DNA of 13,183 nucleotides from Amoebophrya sp. AT5.2 (GCA_005223375.1 RXOD01005623.1:1-13183); one strand, 5' to 3'. Shown: positions 1 to 8,694, counted from the first letter of the stretch. Numbers and translations are program-made. The notes: generated by a model not told the origin, from the letters alone.

Positions 1-86
1 GGGGCGATGGGGGATCAACGGGGACGAGACCGAAGTCCGGACCACCCGAAGGGCCCACCCACACAACCGACGGACAGTGGCCCTAT

Positions 87-482
87 AATCTTATAATACT
101 AATTGACAATTTTTATAAGATCTTCTGTAGGTGGTTTCTACTGTAGCGAGCTACTGTAGCCGCAGAAAACCTACTGTAGATATCACAGCAATGCACTCCA
201 TCTGACGAACGCAAAAACGGCATTTTTCTATCGTGATTCCCATGAAGCCATTGACTTCCCCTGTCCTCTACTGTAGCCCAAAAACAGACTCCGGATTTCC
301 TACTGTAGAGAAAAACCTTCTGTAGCTTTTCAGTCCCAAAAATACATCGTCCCCAAACTTCTACTGTAGCTTTCGAATTCTACAGTAGAAGTGCTCGCTT
401 TTTTGTCTACTGTAGAAACAAGCGATCGCCCCACACTTGTTGCTCACTAGCATTAGTACAAGCCTGCCGCTTTTGCGTTCCT
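87..482. repeat. Dispersed repeat, copy A, rich in CTACTGTAG
   Basis: This roughly 395-nt stretch aligns along its whole length, in the same orientation, with 7619-8012. Shared anchors include AATCTT...AATACTA near the left end, TTTCTACTGTAGC, ATGCA...ACGCAAAA.CGGCA, the pair around 361-390, and CCTGCCG..TT.TGCGTT near the right end. CTACTGTAG occurs at 138, 151, 171, 268, 300, 361 and 407, with its inverse at 380. CTTCTGTAG variants occur at 122 and 317. It lies about 0.6 kb beyond the 3' end of the small PAN gene. No coding sense was seen. Confidence 0.85.
357..392. repeat. 13-bp stem-loop built from opposed 9-mers in copy A
   Basis: ACTTCTACTGTAG (357-369) pairs perfectly with CTACAGTAGAAGT (380-392) across a 10-nt loop containing TTCGAA. 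The same structure, with 11 pairs, is present in copy B. Confidence 0.85.
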
Positions 483-573
483 AGAATAGAGTAGCTAAGC
501 GCTTCGAGTGTGCTTGTGCGCTCCTCTACGTGCGATTGCGTGCCTGGGCCCGCGCGAAAAGGACCTTGGTTTT

Positions 574-617
574 GGTATAGCTTTGCCCTGCTATGGCTAC
601 GGGCGGCAAGCTATACC
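574..617. repeat. Imperfect hairpin with 13-bp arms
   Basis: GGTATAGCTTTGCC (574-587) pairs with GGCAAGCTATACC (605-617), with one bulged T and a loop of about 17 nt. It lies in a gene-free stretch. No known RNA family was recognised. Confidence 0.6.
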
Positions 618-641
618 TATAATCTGCTCTGGTAGACCCGG

Positions 642-761
642 CGCGCACTCTCGCCAGCCGCATGTGCACGAGCACGACCCAGACAGGGGGGCGCTGGTGG
701 AGTTAGAGACTGGCTGCGACTGGCGAGCACTCTCGCCATAGTCGCGAGCACTCGTCTCGCC
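642..761. repeat. Three short GCG(AG)CACT-CTCGCC repeats
   Basis: Related units occur at 642-655, 724-738 and 744-761. The middle one includes the small stem GGCGAG/CTCGCC (722-737). They are irregularly spaced and of unknown meaning. Confidence 0.45.
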
Positions 762-1064
762 ATCCACCCCATCCCTTCTCTTCACGAAAGCGCAACGAAG
801 GGTCGGAGCAGTGGCTTGCGTGGCGGGAGCTCTGCTGCGCGGGGGTTCCGCGTCGACCGACGTACGACGACGATCCTGATTGCAATATCCTCTCGGGGCA
901 GCACGCTGTCGCTGCCACGCGTTGCTTGTGCTACTTAGATAGATCGTCTTTGCCAGCAGCCTGCTCGTCAGGCACGCCTTCTCGCCACAAATACATATCG
1001 AAGCTTCCTCTTAATCCATGAATAGAATGGAATGCATTGCCGTTGTAGAGTTTAGAAGGAAGTT

Positions 1065-1085
1065 CCCCGCGGCGCAGCCGCGGGG
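1065..1085 (-). promoter_or_regulatory. GC-rich perfect stem-loop 29 nt beyond the stop of the small PAN gene
   Basis: CCCCGCGGC and GCCGCGGGG form a perfect 9-bp stem around GCA. On the minus strand it is preceded by ACCACCT, as is the second copy at 8695-8715. It sits in the presumed 3' UTR or just past it, in otherwise AT-rich sequence, so it stands out strongly. It could be an RNA 3'-end or stability element, or a small mobile palindrome; the sequence alone does not decide. Confidence 0.7.
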
Positions 1086-1114
1086 AGGTGGTTCATAAAT
1101 TAATACATAGTATT

Positions 1115-1705
1115 TTAATTTTTTGATCGCTCGTTAAACATTGTGTCTTTCACGTGTTTCTTGCAATCTCTGGCTGTGAGCGTGGTCATTTTCATCGACG
1201 TGTGCGTAGAGCTGGTTTCGCCCTGGTTGGGAAACCCACCCAGTAGCTTGCATTTCCCCGCGATGTTCCAATGGTCTTCGTAATCGCTTTCCTTCACGAA
1301 ACCTTCGGGCGACGTCCACAAAGGAAGTTGAAAGCATAAAAATGCTTACTGTTTACATGTTATTTCAACGGCAAAAATATGCGCGTAGAACAAAAGAATT
1401 GAACAATACATAGCTATATTTATACCAAAGCTAGCAAGGGAAAAAATAAAAAATAAAAAAACGAAGGGACCTAAGCACAAGTCTCCATGTTGTACGCACG
1501 CGATCGCACACTCGTCCAGGGACGCCTTAATCGTGTCCAGCACTGCGCCACCACTGTACCTCGTCTGGTCCTCACGTATACAAGCCCCCATGGACGAAGG
1601 TGAACTCGCCACCACCTCCGCTACGCACGCGTCGGTCATCGCAATGCTGAGGCTGACGCGATCGGTGGAGTCGTTCTTACACGAGAGAAAACCAATCTTC
1701 TCCAT
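1115..1705 (-). CDS. Small two-exon protein with a PAN/Apple-like module
   Basis: Exons 1705-1471 and 1302-1115 give 140 residues from the ATG at 1705. Exon 1 carries the first half of a PAN-like module: DQTRYSGGAV, SLDECAIAC, DLCLG (Cys 66, 70, 77). It stops at the glycine after the third cysteine. Exon 2 supplies FVKESDYED, then GKCKLLGG (Cys 96), which lines up with SCLGVEY...QKCML of module 3 in the three-module PAN gene to the right. Both junctions are phase 1 with AG/GT. Residues 105-140 (SMKMTTLTARDCKKHV) have no clear family. No signal peptide follows this ATG and an in-frame TAG lies 6 nt upstream. So either the start is real and the protein is unusual, or a further 5' exon splices in at that TAG. 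Confidence 0.62.
1303..1470 (-). other. Intron of the small PAN gene (168 nt)
   Basis: The donor TTAG/GTCCCT and acceptor CGAAG/GTTTCG are both phase 1 and each shows AG/GT. Unusually, the longest pyrimidine tract (T-rich, 1440-1462) is next to the donor rather than the acceptor. Read-through would give a hydrophobic nonsense tail and lose the fourth PAN cysteine. Confidence 0.6.
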
Positions 1706-2545
1706 CGTAAACTAAACTAAATGTAAGCGTATGCATTCCATTGTTGTAGCGTATAAATTTATTCAATTTATAAACTGTTGACAGGCGCACGGTCGGTAAC
1801 AGCCTTGAGTCTAAGAAGCTGCTGAGGGCAAAGCCGTAGCCGATTTTGCCCTAGCCAGTTCACTATCGTGCTTAGCCTAGTGTGCTCGTTCTTATCGTAT
1901 TAACACGACACGCATACGTAGTCTTTTTATTTTTATTTTTGTTTTTTATTCTTTTTGTCTTTGAGATAGAATGAGTGAGGGCCTGGCACTGCAGAAGGCC
2001 GGGGATCCTCCGGCCGTGTCAAGCCACTCGCTGAGTGTTGCCTTAGCGGCGCATGGTCTTCGTTTGAGAATCACACACAACGAACAAGGGCCCAAAAAAC
2101 AAACAGCAAGAGCTTTCAAGGCCTATCCAGGCCCTCGTCGGAGACCTCTCTACCACCACAAGGTCGAGGCACTCCAAGTCCAAGGCCTCCCACGATAAGC
2201 GACGTGATGGGGTGGCGGGAGCTCTCGTTCTTTGATTTTGACCACTGACCTGTGGGCCATCGACCCCGGCCACCCATCGAACCGGCGAGCGTGCCCCCAA
2301 ATACGCGCCACCCCATCCCCCGCCAACCTCCGAGTCCGACCCGCCGTCTCGTTCCGCAGCCCAAGCTTCCTGAGCCCGGCCTCCCCCGACCACGTTGTCC
2401 CCCAACGCCGGCGCCCCCACCCCCCAACCCGGCGCCACCGATCTTGTTATTGTTTCTACTAATAAATTCTAAGAACCGCGCGAACGTGCGATCTGAAGAC
2501 CTGTAACTGCAAACTAAGATTAGATGAGGTCGTGGTCGTACGTTC
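1706..2545. other. Spacer between the two PAN genes; T-rich tract and C-skewed block
   Basis: 1921-1965 is a nearly pure T tract on the + strand (A-rich on the gene strand). 2256-2450 is strongly C-rich on the + strand, giving Gly-rich minus-strand frames (2427-2116) and Pro-rich plus-strand frames that look like skew artefacts. A minus-strand path from GTAAGAACG (about 2547) to TTACAG would open the Gly-rich frame, but there is no homology to support it. Confidence 0.45.
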
Positions 2546-3712
2546 TTACAAACAGATGGACTGGCACCTGCACCAGACTCGATTGATTTTTTCGCGAATA
2601 CCTACTGGGCTCTTAACTGTAGTTGGAGTCTGCGACCACTCCGATTTCAGCATGCATTTTTGTTCGGACGGCTGATACTCCACGCCAAGGCAACTGGTTT
2701 TGTCCGCAGCGCACAGTATTTTGCATTCCTCCAAGGAGACACCGGTAGTGTTTCGGAAGGTGGCGCCAGCATAGGTCGTGAGAAATTTCACTTCACAGGC
2801 CGGTGTGGAAATGAAGAGCTCCTGCAGAATGGCGCTCCTGCAGTCCTGGGTCATCTCCCCCGAGTCGCAGCGCCTATCGAACGGGAGGGCGCCGCTGCCA
2901 TCCCGTTGACTGGCCCAGTCGAGTGAGTGCTTCACCGCGCAGTTGTCGCCGGTCGCATCAGCTTTCACCCACGCGATGCCAGAGCACCCCGGTTCCAACG
3001 CACACGCTCCCATGCACGACTCGTAGTTGTCCATGTGGCCGTCGACGCGGCCGAACAACCCGCCGGCTTGAAGGTCGTTTCCCGAAACCCCCGTGGCGTC
3101 CTGCCTTTCGCATACCGCTGGCAGTGTAAACGGTGGGGGCGTGGTCGTCACCAGTAGTAGAATGGCGCTCCTGCATTCAGAGGTCATCTCCCCCGAATCG
3201 CAGTTCCCATCGAACGGGAGGTCGTTGCCATTCGTCCGGTAACTGTTCCAGCTGAAGTCCAAATCCTTCAACGCGCAGTTGGCGACGTCGCTCGCTTCTG
3301 CTTTCACCCACGCGATGCCAGAGCACCCCGGTTCCAACGCACACGCCTCCATGCACGACTCGTAGTTGTCCATGTGGCCGACGGCCCGGCCATTGTCCGC
3401 GCCGGCGTCCCCGAGGTCGAGGTCGTTTCCACCAATCCCAGTGTTGACCTGCCTTTCGCAAACAGCTGGCAGTATAAACGGCGCCGCGGCGACTTCGGTG
3501 TGGATCCTCAGCATCTCGGCCCCCACCCGGGCCGCTCCAACGATCTGGAGGCGAAGAATACTCATCGCGGCCGCCGCGAGTTGTAGCGCCGCGATCTTCT
3601 TTATCCTGCTCCTGCATGCTCGTGTTGTTCCGCTGCGGCAGATGCGCTCACGCCGGTGGAGCTGCGCAGGGGAGCTGGCGGAACCAACAGGATGAAGCTG
3701 GTGATCATCCAT
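2546..3712 (-). CDS. Membrane-anchored protein with three PAN/Apple-like modules
   Basis: The protein has 388 residues from the ATG at 3712. A basic N-terminus of about 36 residues (last cluster RSRIKK) precedes a hydrophobic stretch, about 40-64 (IAALQLAAAAMSILRLQIVG), which suggests a signal anchor with the rest lumenal or extracellular. Module 1 (about 79-185) and module 2 (about 195-296) share seven cysteines at matching places: 85/201, 120/233, 124/237, 130/243, 146/258, 171/282 and 180/291. Both have the core HMDNYESCM followed by ACALEPGCSGIAWVK. Module 3 (about 304-370) is closer to classic PAN: SLEECKILC, SCLGVEY, QKCML. PAN/Apple folds bind proteins or carbohydrates in secreted and surface proteins, including alveolate adhesins. 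A short Thr/Pro linker joins modules 1 and 2. An AG/GTATTCG site at 2602/2601 just after module 3 could be a donor, in which case the last 18 residues are intron read-through and the gene continues leftwards. Confidence 0.78.
   Translation of the reverse strand: MDDHQLHPVGSASSPAQLHRRERICRSGTTRACRSRIKKIAALQLAAAAMSILRLQIVGAARVGAEMLRIHTEVAAAPFILPAVCERQVNTGIGGNDLDLGDAGADNGRAVGHMDNYESCMEACALEPGCSGIAWVKAEASDVANCALKDLDFSWNSYRTNGNDLPFDGNCDSGEMTSECRSAILLLVTTTPPPFTLPAVCERQDATGVSGNDLQAGGLFGRVDGHMDNYESCMGACALEPGCSGIAWVKADATGDNCAVKHSLDWASQRDGSGALPFDRRCDSGEMTQDCRSAILQELFISTPACEVKFLTTYAGATFRNTTGVSLEECKILCAADKTSCLGVEYQPSEQKCMLKSEWSQTPTTVKSPVGIREKINRVWCRCQSICL
2961..3380 (-). repeat. Intragenic duplication in the PAN gene, offset 339 nt
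   Basis: Positions 2961-3041 and 3300-3380 match over 81 nt with only two differences, at a spacing of exactly 113 codons. The segment encodes the CMxAC...GIAWVK core of modules 2 and 1. The sequence between the two copies has diverged far more, although it belongs to the same duplicated module. Confidence 0.9.
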
Positions 3713-3883
3713 CTTGTCCCGACACTTTCACTGGTTTTCGGGAATGCGCGTATGCATCACATCATGACATTTTGCGTTTGATCTTGAAGGACAAAAAGCA
3801 ATACGGAATAAATTCTTTAGTATGTGGCTAGAATATCGAGCGGGCATGTGGTGCTCGGGCTTCGATGATAGCCTCGGTCTACC

Positions 3884-3992
3884 TCTACAGTATGTCGCGG
3901 TTTCTGATTGGCGGGCTACGAACCACGCTTAGGCTACGTGAGTCAACAGTTAGGGTATCTACGCTTAGGTTACGTGAATCTACAGTATGTAG
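3884..3992. repeat. 36-nt tandem repeat with flanking 12-mers
   Basis: Units starting at 3925 and 3961 share ACGCTTAGG.TACGTGA.TC with four differences in the first 27 nt. TCTACAGTATGT occurs at 3884-3895 and again at 3979-3990. This 12-mer contains most of the CTACAGTAG word found in the dispersed repeats, so it may be a decayed relative. Confidence 0.65.
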
Positions 3993-5145
3993 GTTTAGAA
4001 TAAACCAATGATACACAGTAAATGTGTATTTCTTGTTGTTGCCCCCGTCACTCATGTTTATCTTTATCATGGAACTGCAACTCTGCCTCGGGGAAATTTC
4101 GCTTATAAATAACCTTTTGCAGCGTGTTTCTTGCGGCTCCATCATCAACCCCAGGCTCCCTGTTCTGTCTTCGTCGTGCTCCTCTTGCTCGTCTACCAAA
4201 AAATAACAGTATAGTGCCTCGTCCCTGTCCCTCACGTTCGCTTTCATCTGCTCGCGCAAGCGCATCTCCTCGTTCTCACCTACTAGCACTATCGTATCTA
4301 TCACTCTCTAACTCTACAACAGCTTGCTCTTGCACTTTGTTTTTAATATAAAGTTGTTTCTCTTTCTTTAGAAACGTAAAAAATTAAAATAAAAATAAAC
4401 ATAAAGGCCACCGACGCGATTTGCTCCTGTGATTTTTGGAAGATCAGCACGAGCAAGATCACCGGGGCAGTCTGAAACGCGGCGCACCTCCCAGTCCATT
4501 GCTCGCGAGACAAGCCGCCATAGGGGGCCAGCGCAGGCTGAAATGCGGCGCAGCCAATCTGTTCGCCTCCGACCGCAGACGGTCCGCCCGCGCGGCTCGG
4601 GTACGGTCTGGCTGCAAACTGGCGCGGCGGGTCGCGGTCCTGTCGCTCGGGACGGGTCCTCGGCTCGGGGTGGAGGTGGTGCGCCGCGCAAAGTGATGAA
4701 GGCGCTGCGCCCTCATCTTCGTGCGCTCCTCTTTCAGGACGAACGCAACGCGCACGCAGCGCGATGGGACAAGGAGAGACGGAAGCGCTATCGATGGCTA
4801 TCGAACGGAAGAAGCCCTTGACCATTCGGAAAGGCCCAGGCCGGCAAGTCCTTGGCCGAGCGCCGCGCGCGAGCTTTCACCCCCAGCAACAGAGACCGAC
4901 TTCACCCATGGCCTAGGCCTTCGCCTCTGTGCTGCGGGCCAAGGAGGTCACAGGAATCCGTCATATGCCTAGGCTTCAGGAAATGCCAGCGTGGTTAAGT
5001 TTTTCCGGAAAGATTTCGCCACAGCCACCTCCCCACTAGTAGTGTCTCTTTTGCTTTTGCACTCATTGTCAGTACTGCTATTCAGAAGAGAAGAGTCTCC
5101 GGCACCGTTCTGCTTCATACTTCGTACCTAAAATTTGCACTTAAT
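3993..5145. other. Spacer between the DUF273-like and three-module PAN genes
   Basis: An AT-rich left half changes sharply to GC-rich near 4405. A minus-strand frame (4304-3885) begins near a good donor-like AG/GTGAGA, and another (4825-4343) starts at an ATG, but neither has motifs or a family resemblance. Overlapping open frames on both strands of 4430-4830 indicate GC-driven openness. No gene is called. Confidence 0.45.
4468..4552. repeat. Pair of 19-nt direct repeats
   Basis: 4468-4486 and 4534-4552 read CAG.CTGAAA.GCGGCGCA with two differences, spaced 66 nt apart, just inside the edge of the GC-rich block. They may be internal repeats of an unrecognised element. Confidence 0.45.
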
Positions 5146-7064
5146 TTAGTCCGGAAGTAGATGCAGCGCGGCACCCCTTGGGAGGTCTCTTCCGGTTCTG
5201 AGTGGGTTAGGAGCTGACTCTGTCGTATCCGGGTCTTTTCGTGCCCGCGCTTTGGTTACTCCCTGAACTAGCAGCTCCTCTCTCGCGTTCTCGAAAGCCT
5301 TCCCGCCGTTAACTTCGTCGTCTGGTGTGGCTCCCATGCCTAGTTCTTCGCGACAGCACGCGACGAACTCGAAATAGGAATCCATACCAGTCACGACTGT
5401 ACCGTTCAGCGCGGAAAACTGGTCTTCGCATTTCTTTGTTGATATCCCGAGCGCGCGCGGAATCGCAAGATGAATAGCGCCGTTGTCGGCGGATGAAAAT
5501 CCGGACGGGCAAGTCTTCGCCATACTTGCCCACTGCGTTAAAAAGGTCCGTGTTTTTCCCGTGTTTCTCGCCAGATAAGTGCCCGCCATGATTTCGTTGT
5601 GATCGTGGACACCCCACGAGCGCTCGAAGAAGGTGATGTCCGGAAGAGCTGCTTCTGGTTGTGCTGCAACTGGTGCGTCTAGTAATTTCCCGACCCAGCG
5701 GTCCAAGTTCGGAGTGAACTTGCGCGCCACGATATCCGCATCAAGCAAAAACACCGCATCGTTTTCCTCGGCGATTTCCTTCAAATACCCCGCCAGAAGA
5801 CAATGACGCACGAAAAACGCCTGACCTCTGATGCCTTCCTCCTCCGGACAGGCGGTGGGAATGTTTTTCACGTTCTTTGTTGCTTTCGTCGGATCAACAC
5901 GAGCTGAGGCGCCGACGCGCACAGATGCATACTCGCTCATGTTCAACGGGAGGCGTTCGAAGTTGTAACCCCAGTAGTTTGCATAGCACCGCAAGGTCTG
6001 GATCTGCTTTCTGTAGGTCTCCGCGAAATTGGCGTCTGCGAGAACCACGAGGTGAACGCGGAAGGGGGCGATGACAGAAGTCGCTGGCGCGCCCGTCTCT
6101 GCGAAAGCGCTGCCACTGAGTGCCTGTCGGGTCGTCGACGTAGCTGTGGCATTGTTCAGACCAATTGTGGTGGTCGGCGTCGTTGTGCTCGTTTCTTTAT
6201 CGGCCTCTGTGGTAGTCGTAGTTGTGGCACTGGTAGTCGTCAGCGCTAGGTCAGATTCGTTGACGTTCGTGCATTGATGAAGTCGGTCGCGAACGCGATA
6301 TGTACAGCTTGATGAAATTGATACACATACACAAAATAAAACGCGCACGACGACGCGCACCACAGTTTTATCGCTCTTTTGTTCACGTGGATCTCCAAAA
6401 TTCGAACTACGTAGGCCGTACCGTTTCCGCCCGCGTCCCCCTCTGCTCGTTCTTCATCTGTAGCGCCTGATCGCACTTCTTGTGATTGTTCTGCTTTTGT
6501 TGCGCTTCCTTGTACCGGCCGCCCGCGACTTGCATGGCCACTTTTCTGCCACTGCCTTGCGTTCGTGACGTCTTGTCTTGTCGTGGACGGAGTTTTTCTT
6601 GTGGTGGAGGAGGTCTCAATGTTCTGCGGCGTGTCGCCTTTGCTCAGAGGCGCTGAGGCGGCCCAGGGAGATACAACCGGGGAGGGCCTTCTCGTCGTTC
6701 TCACTACCGTCGTGCTACTTCTGGCACTGCGACTGACACTGTCACTGATCGTCGCTGTTCTGCTACTAGAACTAACACCACCGCCACCGCGACCGCCGCG
6801 CCGTCGCGGATCGTCTTCTTCTCGCCGATTGTTCTCCTCGGATTCAGCCCGCAAGTACTGGCGCCCTGGCGGGTGGAGCTTGCTTTTGATGACAGTTCCG
6901 GCGGAATCCAGAACAACTGCGGCGTCTACTCTACGATCTGGCAGTCGATCACCATCATGCTGGTCGAGCGGCACCTGCGCAGCTTGTCTGGGTGGCTTTG
7001 ATTTCGCAGCCGGGAGCAATAGAGCCCGAAACAAGCACCAGCGCGAAAAAAGAAGCATGCTCAT
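5146..7064 (-). CDS. DUF273-like (GT34-related) glycosyltransferase with signal/anchor and Ser/Thr-rich stem
   Basis: Two exons, 7064-6422 and 6245-5146, give 580 residues from the ATG at 7064. Residues 1-22 (MSMLLFSRW followed by CLFRALLLPAA) form a signal peptide or short signal anchor. Residues about 95-275 are low-complexity, rich in Ser, Thr, Arg and Gly, with runs of Thr after the splice, like a mucin-type stem. The domain begins at about 277 (FRVHLVVLAD, then LRCYANYWGYNF). It continues with FFVRHCLL, VFLLDADIV (DxD at 383-385), ITFFERSW, IMAGTYLARNT and SSADNGAIH (DNGAIH at 468-473). These motifs in this order are those of DUF273, a family described mainly from nematodes and related to GT34 galactosyl/mannosyltransferases. 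The expected role is Golgi-lumen sugar transfer with Mn2+ bound by DxD; the donor is unknown. The two frames differ and a phase-1 intron joins them cleanly. The 100-residue tail after the domain has no recognised motif. Confidence 0.8.
6246..6421 (-). other. Intron of the DUF273-like gene (176 nt)
   Basis: The donor is AACG/GTACGG and the acceptor is TGACCTAG/CGCTG. Both are phase 1, joining GGN-A-LTTT in frame. Exon 1 would otherwise run to the TAG that forms the acceptor, and exon 2's frame lies in a different register. An alternative acceptor (CATCAAG/CTG, further upstream) has the wrong phase for this donor. Confidence 0.6.
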
Positions 7065-7618
7065 TTTTATTTATTTGCTAGAAGTCGGACCCAGCTTCTG
7101 CAACTCCTGAAGATTTGGGTATCAGTAGGAGCGTGTCCGATGATGTGGATGGGAATTCGGTCGACATTCTCTGGCCTCGTGCATGTTCTACATCCACAAG
7201 CGGGCTGCTTTTTGCGAATACTTTCGAATTTTTCTGTGTCCCAAGACCGGGCCTGGAGCTGTGGCGCTAGGTACAACAGGTAGTCCTCACGGGTGGATCT
7301 AGTCCTCCACACATGAAGCAAGTGAATGCGATTTCCTGTCTTCTAAACCCGCTGCAAAAGAAACTGAAGGAGCTATGTATAAAGTATTAGTTCCGGGACC
7401 GGCACCGGGCGTCCTTCTCCTCGTCTCAAGCTCGCACCCTTCTGCTGTTCTCAAGTGCCTTTTGCCTTGTATTGTTTGCGTTCGTATATCATAAACTTGG
7501 CTGCCGCCGTCGAAAGATACGAGAGTGGCACCGAGCTTTCCAATATTACTTAACATCCTTGCAAACTTTCCGACGTTCTGTCTACCCAGTGCTTGTTGTG
7601 CGCGAATAGTTGCGCGCT
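7065..7618. other. 5' flank of the DUF273-like gene
   Basis: Two overlapping minus-strand frames (7556-7299 and 7321-7067) have no recognisable motif; the second ends at a TAA just upstream of the ATG at 7064. The stretch should contain the promoter and 5' UTR of the DUF273-like gene. No TATA box or other core element could be named with confidence. Confidence 0.4.
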
Positions 7619-8012
7619 AATCTTCAAATACTAGTTGGCAACTTCTTCTCACACCTTCCATAGCTGCTTTCTACTGTAGCCGACTACTGTAGAGCTAGAC
7701 GCGAAAACGTCTAGTACCGTAGTTTTTTCAGAAATGCAGCACTCCAAAAACAAACGCAAAAGCGGCACTTTCTTATCGTGCTTCCAATTTATTAAACAAA
7801 GCACCGACCTACAGTAGTGACATTTCTTCCGTAGCCCAAAACGAGCCCCCGCTTTTCTACTGTAGCCGAAAATCTACGGTAGCGACCGACCCCCCAAAAT
7901 TACAACGCCGCTAGCGTTCTACTGTAGATCTCGAATTCTACAGTAGAAGTGTCCCACTTTTCTTGTAGTGTAGAAGCAAGCGGAAGCGCCCACCTGCCGT
8001 TCTTGCGTTTCG
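7619..8012. repeat. Dispersed repeat, copy B, rich in CTACTGTAG
   Basis: This is the second copy of the 87-482 repeat, diverged but collinear. CTACTGTAG occurs at 7671, 7684, 7857 and 7919, and the inverse at 7809 and 7938. Decayed forms (CCGTAG, CGGTAG) sit where copy A has intact motifs. It also has a private 7-bp hairpin, CTAGACG/CGTCTAG (7695-7714). It lies between the 3' end of the multi-GT gene and the 5' end of the DUF273-like gene. Confidence 0.85.
7917..7948. repeat. 11-bp stem-loop in copy B
   Basis: TTCTACTGTAG (7917-7927) pairs with CTACAGTAGAA (7938-7948) over a 10-nt loop ending CGAATT, matching the loop of the copy A stem-loop in its second half. Confidence 0.82.
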
Positions 8013-8694
8013 AAACAGTAACACTACGAGACGAGTCACACGACGCCGCAAGCGCCGCGGGCTCTCCTATGAACACGATGCCGCGCGCGCTGCATTTTTT
8101 ACACGCGTCGGGCCCTTTTTTCTCTCCTGCGCTCAGCCTCAGAGTCTTTGAGGCGCAAACTGCGCAAACGAACCGCGGGCCACCGCATCAAGAGTAGAGG
8201 ACCCAGCGCGCGAGAATGTATCGAAGATACGCCTACGCTATGCCTAGAACTGGTTCACGTGAAGCGTCTACCTTACTGCTTGCGCGTCCACATCGATGGA
8301 CAGCCGTGGCGCGAGCCTCTGGAAGCGCCCTTCTAGGGCGCAGAATGGCTGCAGCAAGTCGAACTCGGACCGCGTGTTTCATCGTCAGCACGCGACCAGC
8401 CACAGCCGATTCGAATTGGTGCGCGCGCCTAGAGGTGGAAAATGGCAATGGAGACAAGAGCGAAGCAGAAGGCTGCGCCAGTTCGGTGCGAATCTGCGGC
8501 GTCCTTGGTTCGTGCCGATTTTTTCCTTGCTTTTTGTCTTTGCAATGGCCGGCGCCTCCCTGCACGCATGCGCTGCGCTTCAGCGTGCGTGCTCTCGATG
8601 CGCGCCAAGTTTTTCCGCTTCGTTTTTAGTTCCCGTTCGCTACGTGGGTGGTTGAAGAGGTATGGAAATGCCCTGCAGAGTCAAGCAGGCCGCA
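8013..8694. other. GC-rich spacer without a recognised gene
   Basis: Several plus-strand frames (8148-8867) and one minus-strand frame (8565-8233) overlap in different registers, which is typical of stop-poor GC-rich DNA. A 6-bp hairpin GCGCCC/GGGCGC lies at 8325-8341. No protein family was recognised. Confidence 0.45.

Larger units (their letters stand above)
483..1064. other. Spacer without a recognised gene
   Basis: The short open frames here (for example 508-741 +, 703-918 -) overlap each other, have no family resemblance and look like products of high GC. Apart from the hairpin at 574-617 and the short repeats at 642-761, nothing was seen. Confidence 0.5.

Noticed and set aside
122..415. 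CTACTGTAG series as a CRISPR array
   Set aside because: The repeated word is only 9 nt, spacing varies from 4 to about 100 nt, both orientations occur, no cas genes are present and the context is eukaryotic.
1533..1715. Plus-strand frame opposite the small PAN gene
   Set aside because: It is a shadow of the exon on the other strand, which has the conserved cysteine pattern.
2116..2438. Glycine-rich minus-strand protein
   Set aside because: It is explained by the strong C/G skew of the block; two minus frames are Gly-rich at once and the complementary strand is Pro-rich.
3885..4304. 139-residue minus-strand frame with acidic stretch
   Set aside because: It starts at a GTG, its end is read through the 36-nt tandem repeat and no family is recognisable; the upstream AG/GTGAGA would make its start intronic. 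Left as spacer.
4343..4825. 160-residue minus-strand frame starting at an ATG, with a hydrophobic end
   Set aside because: The hydrophobic end is read from the AT-rich flank, the rest is GC-driven Arg/Pro/Ala sequence, and several other frames are equally open in the same stretch.
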